NCBI GenBank assembly: GCA_043739385.1
Contig: JAYUED010000050.1
Location: forward strand, 58,806-122,805
Direction: 5' to 3'
Length of the DNA stretch: 64,000 bases
Source: Defluviibacillus sp043739385
Lineage (GTDB): Bacteria > Pseudomonadota > Gammaproteobacteria > Burkholderiales > Burkholderiaceae_C
Shown: positions 43,269-51,646 of the stretch, piece by piece
Layout of the letters: every line of letters begins with the position of its first letter
Numbering within the stretch: position 1 is the first letter of the stretch
The notes under the pieces: generated by a model
Told to the model about the DNA's origin: nothing
Seen by the model: the letters and a program-made list of their open reading frames with translations, nothing else
Database searches by the model: none
Made by a program: the position numbers and the translations under genes

Positions 43269-44684
43269 TCAAGTGGGCAAGGCGTCGAATACCTTGCCGG
43301 GGTTCAAGATGCCTTTGGTGTCTAACGCGGCTTTCAAGCGGTGCATCAAGGCAATTTCAGCGGGGGAGCGTGAATGAGCTAGGTAGGCCTTTTTCAGCAA
43401 ACCAATGCCATGCTCTGCAGAGACAGAGCCATGCCATTCACCCACCAGGGCATAAACCAGCGCTTCTATGGCCTGTTCGGGTTGTTCTTTCGTGCCAATC
43501 TTGACGCCAATATGAATATTGGCGTCGCCAACATGGCCAAAAAATACGGTCTCCACATCTGGCCAATGGGCTTGCAGTTGGGTGGTGAGTTGCGCTACAA
43601 ACTGCCCAATTTCACCTGTGGAAATGCTCACATCAAAGCCCACATGGAGCCAAAAAACCTGGCGAAATTCTCCTGAGGCATCCCGTACGCGCCATAGTGC
43701 TGCAGTCTCTGCTTCAGACTGCGCCACCACGGCATCCATAACCACGCCGCTTTCCAGCGCTTCGCCCAGCACAGCCTCAAAAACGGCCTGGTCGCTCGCC
43801 TGATCGCCCCCCAGCGATTCGACCAGTACATAGGCTCCGTGCAGCTGCCCCGTACTGCTGCGGTAAGGCACAGGGGTGGTCAACCCCATCACGCCGCGTG
43901 TGACCCGTTCGTAAAAATCGGGATGCATCCATTCAAAGGCAGATAGGGTCCCCGGCAGGCGACTGCGTACTTGGCGCAAAAGTTGAAGCACTGCGGTGTA
44001 ATCGGCTAGCGCGCACAGCGCGGTGCAGCGGCTTAGTGGCTTGGCATGCAGCCGAAGTACCAGACGGGTGACGACACCCAGGGTGCCTTCGCTGCCGATG
44101 AACAAATGCTTGAGGTCATATCCCGCGTTGTTCTTCAGCATTTTGTTCAAAGCGGTGATGACCGTGCCGTCGGCCAGTACCACCTCCATGCCCAGCACCG
44201 ATTCGCGGGCCATGCCATAGCGCAGCACGCGGTTTCCGCCAGCGTTGGTTGCTACATTGCCACCGATACGGCATGAGCCGCGTCCACCAATGTCCAGCGG
44301 GAAGAACAGACCTGCCTCGCTGGCGGCTTCTTGCACCGCTTGCAAGGTGGTTCCAGCCCAGACGGTCATGGTGCTGGCAGCGGTGTCAATCTCTTCAATT
44401 CCCTGCATTAACTCCAGGTTCAGAACCACCCCACCGCTTACAGGAACGGCCCCGCCCGCCAAGCCGGTTAGCCCTCCCTGGGGTACGACAGCCACACCGT
44501 GGGCATGGCAGGCGCTCAGTACCTGTGCTACTTCCGCGGTTGTTTTAGGGCGCACTACAGCCAGTGGTGCGCCCTGTGTCAGCGTGACCATCCAGTCATG
44601 AAGAAAGCGAGCGTCCAGGTCAGCCCCTGTATGCAGTTGTGTTGGGCCAAAGTGCTGGGCCAAATGATCGAGAAAGGGGGTCAT
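43269..44684 (-). CDS. FAD-linked D-2-hydroxyacid dehydrogenase (GlcD/DLD type)
   Basis: A 471-residue VAO-type flavoprotein. Residues 35-178 form the FAD-binding domain (VVPQGGLTGLAGGAVPVSGG, GGNVATNAGGNRVLRYG). The C-terminal FAD-oxidase domain carries FFGHVGDANIHIGV near residue 385, SAEHGIGLLKK near residue 428 and GILNPGKV at the end. Relatives oxidise D-lactate, glycolate or D-2-hydroxyglutarate. In this operon D-mandelate to benzoylformate is the natural reading (inference). It lies between two Bug genes. Confidence 0.85.
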   Translation of the reverse strand: MTPFLDHLAQHFGPTQLHTGADLDARFLHDWMVTLTQGAPLAVVRPKTTAEVAQVLSACHAHGVAVVPQGGLTGLAGGAVPVSGGVVLNLELMQGIEEIDTAASTMTVWAGTTLQAVQEAASEAGLFFPLDIGGRGSCRIGGNVATNAGGNRVLRYGMARESVLGMEVVLADGTVITALNKMLKNNAGYDLKHLFIGSEGTLGVVTRLVLRLHAKPLSRCTALCALADYTAVLQLLRQVRSRLPGTLSAFEWMHPDFYERVTRGVMGLTTPVPYRSSTGQLHGAYVLVESLGGDQASDQAVFEAVLGEALESGVVMDAVVAQSEAETAALWRVRDASGEFRQVFWLHVGFDVSISTGEIGQFVAQLTTQLQAHWPDVETVFFGHVGDANIHIGVKIGTKEQPEQAIEALVYALVGEWHGSVSAEHGIGLLKKAYLAHSRSPAEIALMHRLKAALDTKGILNPGKVFDALPT

Positions 44685-44750
44685 GCGGTTTGTATCGGGT
44701 GGTTTTTTTGGGGGGTACGTTACGTATTGATAGCGTCAAAAAGCGGGTGC

Positions 44751-45755
44751 TCAGTCCCCCAAGATGTGCCGTTCGCGAATCAGCTTGCCAAAGCGTGCAG
44801 TGTCTTCATGGGCCTTGGCGCCGAACTCAGCAGGTGTCATTGGGGCCACCTCGCCGCCCAGTCCGGCAATGCGGTCTTTCACGGCTTGGGTACCCAGAAT
44901 TTTGTTGATCTCGTGGTTCAGCCGAGTGACGATATCTGCTGGCACGCCGACTGGGGCGTAGAAACCGAACACGGTATCGGCGTCAAAGCCTTTGAGGCCG
45001 ACTTCGTCCAGCGTGGGCACATCGGGGAACAACGGCGAGCGTTTGGGGCTGCCCACGGCCAACAGTTTGAGTTTGCCTGCGCGCACCTGGTTCAGCCCGA
45101 TGCCGGGGTCAAACATGAAGTCCACTTGTCCCCCTAGCAAATCCTGCATCGCTGGGGCTGCGCCACGGTACGGCACGTGCACGGCGAAGGACTGGGTCAT
45201 GTCCTTGAACATTTCACCAGCCAAGTGAGGCGATGAGCCGTTGCCCGGTGTGCCGTAGGTCAGTTTGCCAGGGTTGGCTTTGACATAGGCGATAAATGCT
45301 CGCACGTCTTTCACGGGCAGGGTGGGTTTGACCTCAAGGAACACCAGCACCCTGGCCGCAGCGGCGACAGGGATGATGTCTTTGGTGGGATCAAACGGCA
45401 TCTTGGGGTAAATCGCTGGGTTGATCGACACCAACCCGCCTGAGGTGAGCAGCAGTGTGTAGCCGTCGGGTGGTGCTTTGGCCAGTGCGTCGCCGCCGAT
45501 ATTGCCACCTGCACCGGCTCGGTTGTCCACCACCACGGGCTGGCCCAAAGCGTCTTGCAGTGGCGCCGTAATGGCGCGGGCAATCTGGTCGGCGGCACCG
45601 CCTGGGGGGAAGTTAACGATGACGCGAATCGGCTTGTTGGGCCACGCTTGTGCCGATACGGTAAGTGGTAGCAGTGTGATTGCTCCGAAAAAGAGAGCAG
45701 ATAGTGCCCATCTGGTTTGCTCTGCAATGTTTTTTGGTTTGAATTTTGTTGGCAT
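44751..45755 (-). CDS. Bug-family (TctC) binding protein, mid-operon
   Basis: A 334-residue receptor with a signal peptide (LSALFFGAITLLPLTVSAQA). Mature motifs are WPNKPIRVIVNFPPGGAADQ, VDNRAGAGGNIGGDALAKA, VHVPYRGAAPAMQDLLGGQV and FMFDPGIGL. GGAGACC lies 5 bases before the ATG. It is clearly diverged from the distal Bug protein of the same operon, so the pair may bind different acids or enantiomers. Confidence 0.87.
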   Translation of the reverse strand: MPTKFKPKNIAEQTRWALSALFFGAITLLPLTVSAQAWPNKPIRVIVNFPPGGAADQIARAITAPLQDALGQPVVVDNRAGAGGNIGGDALAKAPPDGYTLLLTSGGLVSINPAIYPKMPFDPTKDIIPVAAAARVLVFLEVKPTLPVKDVRAFIAYVKANPGKLTYGTPGNGSSPHLAGEMFKDMTQSFAVHVPYRGAAPAMQDLLGGQVDFMFDPGIGLNQVRAGKLKLLAVGSPKRSPLFPDVPTLDEVGLKGFDADTVFGFYAPVGVPADIVTRLNHEINKILGTQAVKDRIAGLGGEVAPMTPAEFGAKAHEDTARFGKLIRERHILGD

Positions 45756-45790
45756 AACGGTCTCCGGTGGGTTGAAGGTAGCGTGGCGGG

Positions 45791-47242
45791 TTAGAACGGG
45801 TAGTGACGCGGTGTGGTTTGTACCGTGACCCAGCGCAAATCAGTGAAGGCCTCGATACCCGCCTTACCGCCAAAACTGCCGATGCCACTGCCTTTGACGC
45901 CACCGAAAGGCATCTGCGGCTCGTCATGCACTGTGGGGCCGTTCACGTGGCAGATGCCGGACTGGATGCGTCCGGCAACTTGCAAGGCGCGGGCAATGTC
46001 GTGGCCAAACACCGCACTGGAGAGGCCATAGGCGTTGTCATTGGCGCAAGCGATTGCGGCCTCCACGCCTTTCACGCGCACGATGCCTTTGACTGGGCCA
46101 AACGACTCGTCGCTGTAAATCTTCATGGCGGGGGTGACGTAGTCGAGCAGCGTTGCGGGCATCAGCGTGCTATCTGCCTTACCGCCGCACAGCAGCTTGG
46201 CGCCTTTGGCTAACGCATCGTCGATCAGAGCATTGCAGCGCGTCACAGTGCTCATATCGACGACCGACCCCAACACCACCGGCCCCAGGCGTGGATCACC
46301 CAGTGGCAGGCTGGCTGCTTTGGCCGCCAGTTTGGCGACAAAGGCATCGGCGATTTTGTCGTCCACGATGATGCGTTCGGTGGACATGCAGATTTGTCCA
46401 GAATTGGCAAAAGCACCGAAGGCGGCGGCGTTGACCGCTGCATCCAGGTCGGCATCGTCCAGCACCACCAGTGGTGCTTTGCCTCCCAGCTCCAGCACCA
46501 CGGGCTTGAGGTGTTTGGCGCAGGTGCTGGCGATGATCTTGCCTACGGCGGTCGAGCCGGTGAAGTTCACGCGGCGCACGGCCGGGTGGGCCACCATAGC
46601 CTCGACCACGGCCGCTGCATCAGCAGGCGCGTTGGTTATGAAGTTGACCACGCCAGGAGGCAGCCCGGCTTCTTGCAGGGCTTCAATAATCAAACCATGG
46701 GTGGCGGGGCAGAGTTCCGAGCCTTTGAGCACCACTGTGTTGCCGCAGGCCAGTGGTACAGCGATGGCGCGCACGCCCAAGATGATGGGGGCGTTCCATG
46801 GGGCCATGCCCAGCACCACGCCTGCCGCTTGGCGCAAGCCCATGGACAGGCTGCCGGGCACGTCCGAGGGAATTACCTCGCCAGTAATTTGCGTGGTGAG
46901 CGACGCTGCCTCCAGTAACGTGCCTGCGGCCAGGTGGACGTTGAAACCGGCCCACATCGCTGAAGCACCAGTTTCTGCGGCCATGGCGGCGATGAAAGCT
47001 AGAGCTTTGGCTTCCAGTGCGTGGGCGGCTTGGGTGAGCAGGGCGCGGCGCTGGCTTGGACCCGTAGCTGACCAGCTTGGGAAGGCCTTTGCGGCGGCCT
47101 CGACAGCGGCGATGGCGTCTTGAACGGTGGCGGCGGGCGCCGTGGTGGCCACGCTGCCGTCAAGCGGGTTTCGGCGCTCAAAGGTGGCACCGTTGCCGGC
47201 GGCGGCGTGTTCGCCGTTGATTAAAAGGGAAATGGTGGTCAT
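45791..47242 (-). CDS. Aldehyde dehydrogenase, benzaldehyde/vanillin type
   Basis: A 483-residue NAD(P)-dependent aldehyde dehydrogenase. LELGGKAPLVVLDDADLD near residue 250 carries the general-base Glu; NSGQICMSTERIIV near residue 283 carries the catalytic Cys. MPFGGVKGSGIGSFGG near residue 450 closes the family pattern. The sequence resembles vanillin/salicylaldehyde dehydrogenases. Downstream of benzoylformate decarboxylase it would oxidise benzaldehyde to benzoate. Confidence 0.85.
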   Translation of the reverse strand: MTTISLLINGEHAAAGNGATFERRNPLDGSVATTAPAATVQDAIAAVEAAAKAFPSWSATGPSQRRALLTQAAHALEAKALAFIAAMAAETGASAMWAGFNVHLAAGTLLEAASLTTQITGEVIPSDVPGSLSMGLRQAAGVVLGMAPWNAPIILGVRAIAVPLACGNTVVLKGSELCPATHGLIIEALQEAGLPPGVVNFITNAPADAAAVVEAMVAHPAVRRVNFTGSTAVGKIIASTCAKHLKPVVLELGGKAPLVVLDDADLDAAVNAAAFGAFANSGQICMSTERIIVDDKIADAFVAKLAAKAASLPLGDPRLGPVVLGSVVDMSTVTRCNALIDDALAKGAKLLCGGKADSTLMPATLLDYVTPAMKIYSDESFGPVKGIVRVKGVEAAIACANDNAYGLSSAVFGHDIARALQVAGRIQSGICHVNGPTVHDEPQMPFGGVKGSGIGSFGGKAGIEAFTDLRWVTVQTTPRHYPF

Positions 47243-47363
47243 GGTGTGTCTCTGGTGATAGTGAGAATTCTTGTTGTTCTAAATGCACATATTTGCTATT
47301 AATAACGTAGCTTTTTGTGCCCATCTATATTGCGCAATAGCCTTATTTGGCTTGATGTTTTTC

Positions 47364-49019
47364 TCAAGCTACGTCTACTTCCACCAGTGTGGGCTGGGTG
47401 GCGGCGAGTGCGTTGCGCAAGACGTCCATCAGCAGCGTGGGGTCACTGACCGTCACCGCCGCACAGCCTTGGCCGCGGGCCAGCGCGGTGAAGTCGATTT
47501 CGGGCAGGTCCGTGCCTTGCAAGGTTTCTCCCTGCTTGAAGCCAAAGGTGGGCGCGAACTCTTGCAGTGCGGCGTAGCGGCGGTTCTTTAGGATGATGAA
47601 AGTGATAGGCAGCTTGAGCTGTGCAGCACTCCACAGCGCCTGGATGGAATACAGGCTGGAGCCGTCGCCCAGCAGGGCAATTACTTTTTTGTCGGGCTGA
47701 GCCAGCGCTACGCCCACAGCGGCAGGCATGCTGTGGCCCAGGCCGCCGCTGCACATGGTGTAGAAAGTACCGCTCTGCGTGATGGGCAGGTAGCTGTGCA
47801 TGACAGACCGGGCGCTGGGGGCTTCTTCGACCACGATGGACTCCGGCGTGCGCAGTTCCGCGAGGGTTTGCAGCACAAAAGCGACTGACATCAGGGGGGA
47901 CGGCGCGGCATGGGGAGGGCGGGCGCGGGGTGCAGGCAGGGCGCGCTGTGCGGCGTTGGCGGGGGCAGGGCGGGCGAGCAAGTCCAGCACGCCTAGGCGG
48001 ATGCCACCGACAGCAGAAGTACCCGTGGGTGCCCAAGTAGCAATCTGTGGGTCTTCAATCAACTGAACTAGCGTGGCGCCAGCAGGCAAGTGAGGCCCCG
48101 TACCCTCGACGTGGTAGGTGAAGGCTGGCGCACCCAAGGCAAAGACCACGTCGTGGCCCCCCAGCAGTGCGACGATTTTTTCGCGCATGGCAGGCAAGAA
48201 GCCTGCGAACAGGCGGTGGTCTTCAGGGAAGCTGCAGCGGCCCGACATCGGGGCTACCCAGACGGCTGCGTTATGGCGTTCGGCAAGTTGCAGTACGGCG
48301 TCCCAGGCCTGGTCGCGGTCAATGGCGGCACCCACCACGAAGACGGGGCGCTGGGCTTGGTCTAACGCATCGCCAACGAGGCCCAACACGTGCGGATCGG
48401 GGCGGATTTCGCTGCTGACCACGCGGGGCAAGAGTGGCTCGCAAGGGCGTTGCCAATCGTCAGCGGGGATGGACACCAACACGGGGCCCCGGGGCTGCTG
48501 CATGGCGATGTAGTAAGCGCGAGCGATAGCCAGCGGCACGTCCTCGGCGCGGGCAGGCTCGACGCTCCACTTGACGTAGGGCTTGGGCAGCTCGGTGGCT
48601 TGGTTCGAGAACAAAAAAGGGTCAAACGGCAGAATGGAGCGTGCCTGCTGGCCCGCAGTAATCACCATCGGCGTGCGGTTTTTGTGGGCCGTGAAGATAT
48701 TGCCCATGGCATGGCCCACCCCCGCTGCGGAGTGCAGGTTCACAAACGCCGCGTTGTGCGTGGCCTGTGCGTAGCCATCAGCCATACCTACCACCACGGA
48801 TTCCTGCAAACCAAGGATGTAGCGGAAGTCGCTGGGGAAATCGAGGAATAACGGCAACTCGGTGGAGCCGGGGTTGCCGAAAATCGTGGTCATGTTGAAG
48901 GCGCGCAGCAGGTCGAGCACGGCTTCACGCACAGTGATTGTGGTTTCAGGGGAGGTGAGGGTGTCGGTCATGTCAGTGGTTCTGGTCGTGTTGTTGGTAG
49001 TCGTAGTGGTAGTGGGCAT
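47364..49019 (-). CDS. mdlC: Benzoylformate decarboxylase (ThDP enzyme)
   Basis: A 551-residue thiamine-diphosphate enzyme. FGNPGSTELPLFLDFP near residue 50 (active-site Ser), the ThDP Glu in LQESVVVGMADGYAQ, the His in NLHSAAGVGHAMG and the His in APAFTYHVEGTG match the benzoylformate decarboxylase residues. GDGSSLYSIQALWSAAQ near residue 445 is the ThDP/Mg motif. I favour the ATG at 49019, with TTGGAG 8 bases upstream, over 48971. This choice adds a Thr-rich low-complexity tail of 16 residues (PTTTTTTNNTTRTTD). It is the first gene of the operon. Confidence 0.87.
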   Translation of the reverse strand: MPTTTTTTNNTTRTTDMTDTLTSPETTITVREAVLDLLRAFNMTTIFGNPGSTELPLFLDFPSDFRYILGLQESVVVGMADGYAQATHNAAFVNLHSAAGVGHAMGNIFTAHKNRTPMVITAGQQARSILPFDPFLFSNQATELPKPYVKWSVEPARAEDVPLAIARAYYIAMQQPRGPVLVSIPADDWQRPCEPLLPRVVSSEIRPDPHVLGLVGDALDQAQRPVFVVGAAIDRDQAWDAVLQLAERHNAAVWVAPMSGRCSFPEDHRLFAGFLPAMREKIVALLGGHDVVFALGAPAFTYHVEGTGPHLPAGATLVQLIEDPQIATWAPTGTSAVGGIRLGVLDLLARPAPANAAQRALPAPRARPPHAAPSPLMSVAFVLQTLAELRTPESIVVEEAPSARSVMHSYLPITQSGTFYTMCSGGLGHSMPAAVGVALAQPDKKVIALLGDGSSLYSIQALWSAAQLKLPITFIILKNRRYAALQEFAPTFGFKQGETLQGTDLPEIDFTALARGQGCAAVTVSDPTLLMDVLRNALAATQPTLVEVDVA

Positions 49020-49122
49020 TCGGTGTCTCCAAGCCATCAAAACGGTAAGAACGGGTGTAGGTATTTAGAGCTATTGGGGTTGAGGGGTATCTTCTTTTTT
49101 ACGGGATCATCAGTCAATAAAA

Positions 49123-49133
49123 TAGTTGAACTA
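49123..49133. promoter_or_regulatory. TAGTT-G-AACTA near-palindrome in lysR-mdlC region
   Basis: A 5-bp inverted repeat around one base, 16 bases upstream of the lysR start in the 129-base divergent region. It is a candidate LysR half-site cluster, but short enough to occur by chance. Confidence 0.35.
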
Positions 49134-49148
49134 AGTAATATTAGATTT

Positions 49149-50063
49149 ATGCATATTAATGATGTCGATCTCAATTTGTTGCGGGTGTTTGACGCGGTCT
49201 ACACCACGCGCAATGTCAGTCGGGCGGCTGAGCGTTTGGGCTTGACCCAGCCTGCGGCCAGTCAAGGGCTGATGCGGTTGCGTCTGCTACTGGGAGACGC
49301 TTTGTTTGTGCGCGCGCCCGGCGGCGTGGCTCCAACGTCGCGCGCGGATCGGCTGGCGGTGGCCGTGCAACAGGCACTGGGTACGCTGGAGCAGGCGTTG
49401 GGTGAGGCTAGTCAGTTCGATCCTGCCCAGTCGCGCAAGACGTTTCGTTTGCATTTGAGTGACATTGGTGAGGCGCGGTTTCTGCCGCGTCTGATGGCTG
49501 TCTTGCACGAGCAAGCGCCGGATATTCGCCTGGAATCCTCGCCGGTGCCGCACGCCGACATAGCGACTGCGCTGGCCGCGGGGCGAATCGACTTTGCCTT
49601 GGGTTTTTTGCCGTCTGTTACAGATACGCAGCGTACCAAGTTGTTGACTGACCGCTACATCGTGCTGTTGCGCGCAGGGCACCCCGTTTTCAGTCGCTGC
49701 ACACCGAGTCAGCGCGTTGTGCCCATGGCTTTCTCCATATTGAACGAGCTTGACTATGTGGCGGTGCGTTCGCATTCGGAAACCTTGCGTATCTTGCAGC
49801 TGCTCAAACTGGACGAGCGTTTGCGCCTGACAGCAGCGCATTTTTTGGCCTTGCCCGCCATCGTCAAAGAAACAGATTTGGGTGTAGTCATGCCTCTCAA
49901 CATTGCACAAGGGTTTGTCGATGCAGGGGGCTATGCCATCGTCGAGCCAGAGATGCCGGTACGCAGTTTTACCGTGTCGCTACATTGGAGTCGGCGCTTT
50001 GAAACCGACCCCGGAAATCGCTGGATGCGGCAAACCTTGCTAGATTTGTTTGCTGAATCCTGA
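49149..50063 (+). CDS. LysR-family regulator of the mandelate-type operon
   Basis: A 304-residue LysR regulator. MHINDVDLNLLRVFDAVYTT opens the HTH domain (RNVSRAAERLGLTQPAASQG), and the NodD/NahR-like effector domain contains SRKTFRLHLSDIGEARFLP near residue 90, a pattern of regulators of aromatic catabolism. The ATG at 49149 gives the family N-terminus; the open frame to 49023 overlaps the divergent promoter. A TAGTTGAACTA near-palindrome lies at 49123-49133. It very probably activates the divergent mdlC operon. Confidence 0.87.
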   Translation: MHINDVDLNLLRVFDAVYTTRNVSRAAERLGLTQPAASQGLMRLRLLLGDALFVRAPGGVAPTSRADRLAVAVQQALGTLEQALGEASQFDPAQSRKTFRLHLSDIGEARFLPRLMAVLHEQAPDIRLESSPVPHADIATALAAGRIDFALGFLPSVTDTQRTKLLTDRYIVLLRAGHPVFSRCTPSQRVVPMAFSILNELDYVAVRSHSETLRILQLLKLDERLRLTAAHFLALPAIVKETDLGVVMPLNIAQGFVDAGGYAIVEPEMPVRSFTVSLHWSRRFETDPGNRWMRQTLLDLFAES

Positions 50064-50102
50064 GCTTGATGCCGGTAAATACAACGTCTATCTAACGTGA
50101 AT

Positions 50103-50132
50103 TTGGCTACTCGTACTTAGCCACGCTATAAT
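50103..50132 (+). promoter_or_regulatory. Candidate sigma-70 promoter for rpmF
   Basis: TTGGCT at 50103-50108 and a consensus TATAAT at 50127-50132 are spaced by 18 bases, about 110 bases before rpmF. In many bacteria yceD lies here and is co-transcribed with rpmF; no intact yceD is present. The 180-base gap 50064-50243 otherwise holds nothing recognisable. Confidence 0.55.
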
Positions 50133-50243
50133 CTTGGGCTAGGCGCAGAGAGCTCGGGGTTTGCAAAAGCATTGCAGCAAACTTCGGTAAAGGCGCAAAC
50201 CAACCATTTCTGCACCCCATTTACTGAAGATTAGGAGCCCACC

Positions 50244-50426
50244 ATGGCAGTTCAACAAAATAAAAAATCCCCCTCCAAGCGCGGTATGCACCGCTCGCAC
50301 AACGCTTTGGTGGTGCCAGGCATCGCTGTAGAGTCCACCACAGGCGAAACACATCTGCGTCACCACATCAGCCCTACCGGTTTTTACCGTGGTCGCCAAG
50401 TGTTGAAGAATAAGTCTGAAGCGTAA
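50244..50426 (+). CDS. rpmF: 50S ribosomal protein L32
   Basis: A 60-residue basic protein with the canonical MAVQQNKKSPSKRGMHRSH start of L32. The zinc-binding Cys residues of C+ type L32 are absent (none occur in the protein), which is normal in betaproteobacteria. TAGGAG lies about 8 bases before the ATG. It precedes plsX in the conserved rpmF-plsX-fab order. Confidence 0.98.
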   Translation: MAVQQNKKSPSKRGMHRSHNALVVPGIAVESTTGETHLRHHISPTGFYRGRQVLKNKSEA

Positions 50427-50443
50427 TTTTTCGCTCAAACCTG

Positions 50444-50485
50444 AAGGCCCGGCGCTACAGTCCCTGTAGCAAAGGGCTTTTTCTT
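50444..50485 (+). terminator. Hairpin with T-run between rpmF and plsX
   Basis: CTACAG (50455-50460) pairs with CTGTAG (50464-50469) around a 3-base loop. An outer GCCC/GGGC pairing follows, and then CTTTTTCTTTT. It probably acts as a partial terminator that lets L32 be made in excess over PlsX. Confidence 0.65.
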
Positions 50486-50502
50486 TTGTGGGAACCCTTC
50501 AC

Positions 50503-51582
50503 ATGATTACGCTTTCCATCGACTGCATGGGCGGCGACCATGGCCCCGCGGTCACGCTGCCCGCTTGCCGGCAGTTTCTTGACAGCCATCCTGATGCCCA
50601 ATTGTTACTGGTTGGCCTGCCTGCCAGTCTGAGTGCGTTTACGCATTCACGCGCTAAGTTGGTGTTCGCCAGCGAAGTGGTCGGCATGGATGACCCCGTA
50701 GAAGTCGCTATGCGCAAGAAGAAAGATTCTTCAATGCGCGTGGCCATTCAGCAGGTCAAAGATGGCGTAGCCGCTGCGGCGGTTTCGGCGGGTAATACCG
50801 GTGCCTTGATGGCGCTGTCTCGCTATTTACTTAAAACCGTGGACGGCATTGACCGCCCCGCGTTTGCCGCCAGTATTCCCAATGCAAAAGGTGACTCTAC
50901 TACTGTGCTCGATGTAGGCGCCAATGTAGATTGCACGCCAGAGCACCTGCTCCAATTCGCGGTGATGGGGTCGGCCCTGGTGTCTGTTCTTAAGGGTAAT
51001 CACAACCCGAGCGTGGGCTTGCTCAATATTGGTGAAGAAGTCATTAAAGGCAATGAAAATATCAAGAAAAGTGCCCAGTTGCTACGAACAGCCAGTCTTA
51101 CGGGTGACTTGAATTTTTTTGGAAATGTCGAGGGTAACGATATTTTCAAAGGTACCACTGAGATTGTGGTGTGCGATGGTTTTGTCGGAAATGTGGCGCT
51201 GAAGGCGGGTGAGGGCGTGGCCACAATGATTGTGGATCTTCTGAAGGTTGAGTTTTCACGCAACATATTCACTAAAATTGGTGCCATTGTTGCTTATCCG
51301 GTGCTATCAGCGCTTAAAAGACGGGTTGATTACCGCCGGTACAACGGTGCACCGCTATTGGGGCTTCGTGGTTTGGTTTTGAAGAGCCATGGTTCCGCAG
51401 ATACCTTCGGGTTCGAGCAGGCCTTGAACCGGGCGTATGATGCAGCCCGAAACGACCTGCTGGAGAAGGTTAGAGTCCGTATTGCCCATGCCGCCCCGCT
51501 GATTTCAGTAGTGCCGCTGACGCAAGAATTCCCGGATTCTGTCTTTGCCAGCAGCGTGATCCCTACAGTGACCCCTAATTAA
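50503..51582 (+). CDS. plsX: Phosphate acyltransferase PlsX
   Basis: A 359-residue enzyme that makes acyl-phosphate from acyl-ACP for phospholipid synthesis. MITLSIDCMGGDHGPAVTLP opens the family pattern, and VSAGNTGALMALSRYLLKT near residue 95 and NIGEEVIKGNENIKKSAQLL near residue 175 are conserved. I use the ATG at 50503. It is the first of the lipid-synthesis genes here. Confidence 0.97.
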   Translation: MITLSIDCMGGDHGPAVTLPACRQFLDSHPDAQLLLVGLPASLSAFTHSRAKLVFASEVVGMDDPVEVAMRKKKDSSMRVAIQQVKDGVAAAAVSAGNTGALMALSRYLLKTVDGIDRPAFAASIPNAKGDSTTVLDVGANVDCTPEHLLQFAVMGSALVSVLKGNHNPSVGLLNIGEEVIKGNENIKKSAQLLRTASLTGDLNFFGNVEGNDIFKGTTEIVVCDGFVGNVALKAGEGVATMIVDLLKVEFSRNIFTKIGAIVAYPVLSALKRRVDYRRYNGAPLLGLRGLVLKSHGSADTFGFEQALNRAYDAARNDLLEKVRVRIAHAAPLISVVPLTQEFPDSVFASSVIPTVTPN

Positions 51583-51646
51583 CAGCCCGCTTTAGCAGTT
51601 TGACTGGCCTTTTAAGCCGTTAAGTTGCGCGGGAAACTCCTACACA

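Noticed and set aside
46167..47123. 318-codon plus-strand frame
   Set aside because: It is antisense to the aldehyde dehydrogenase, with Ala/Ser/Thr-rich nonsense composition.
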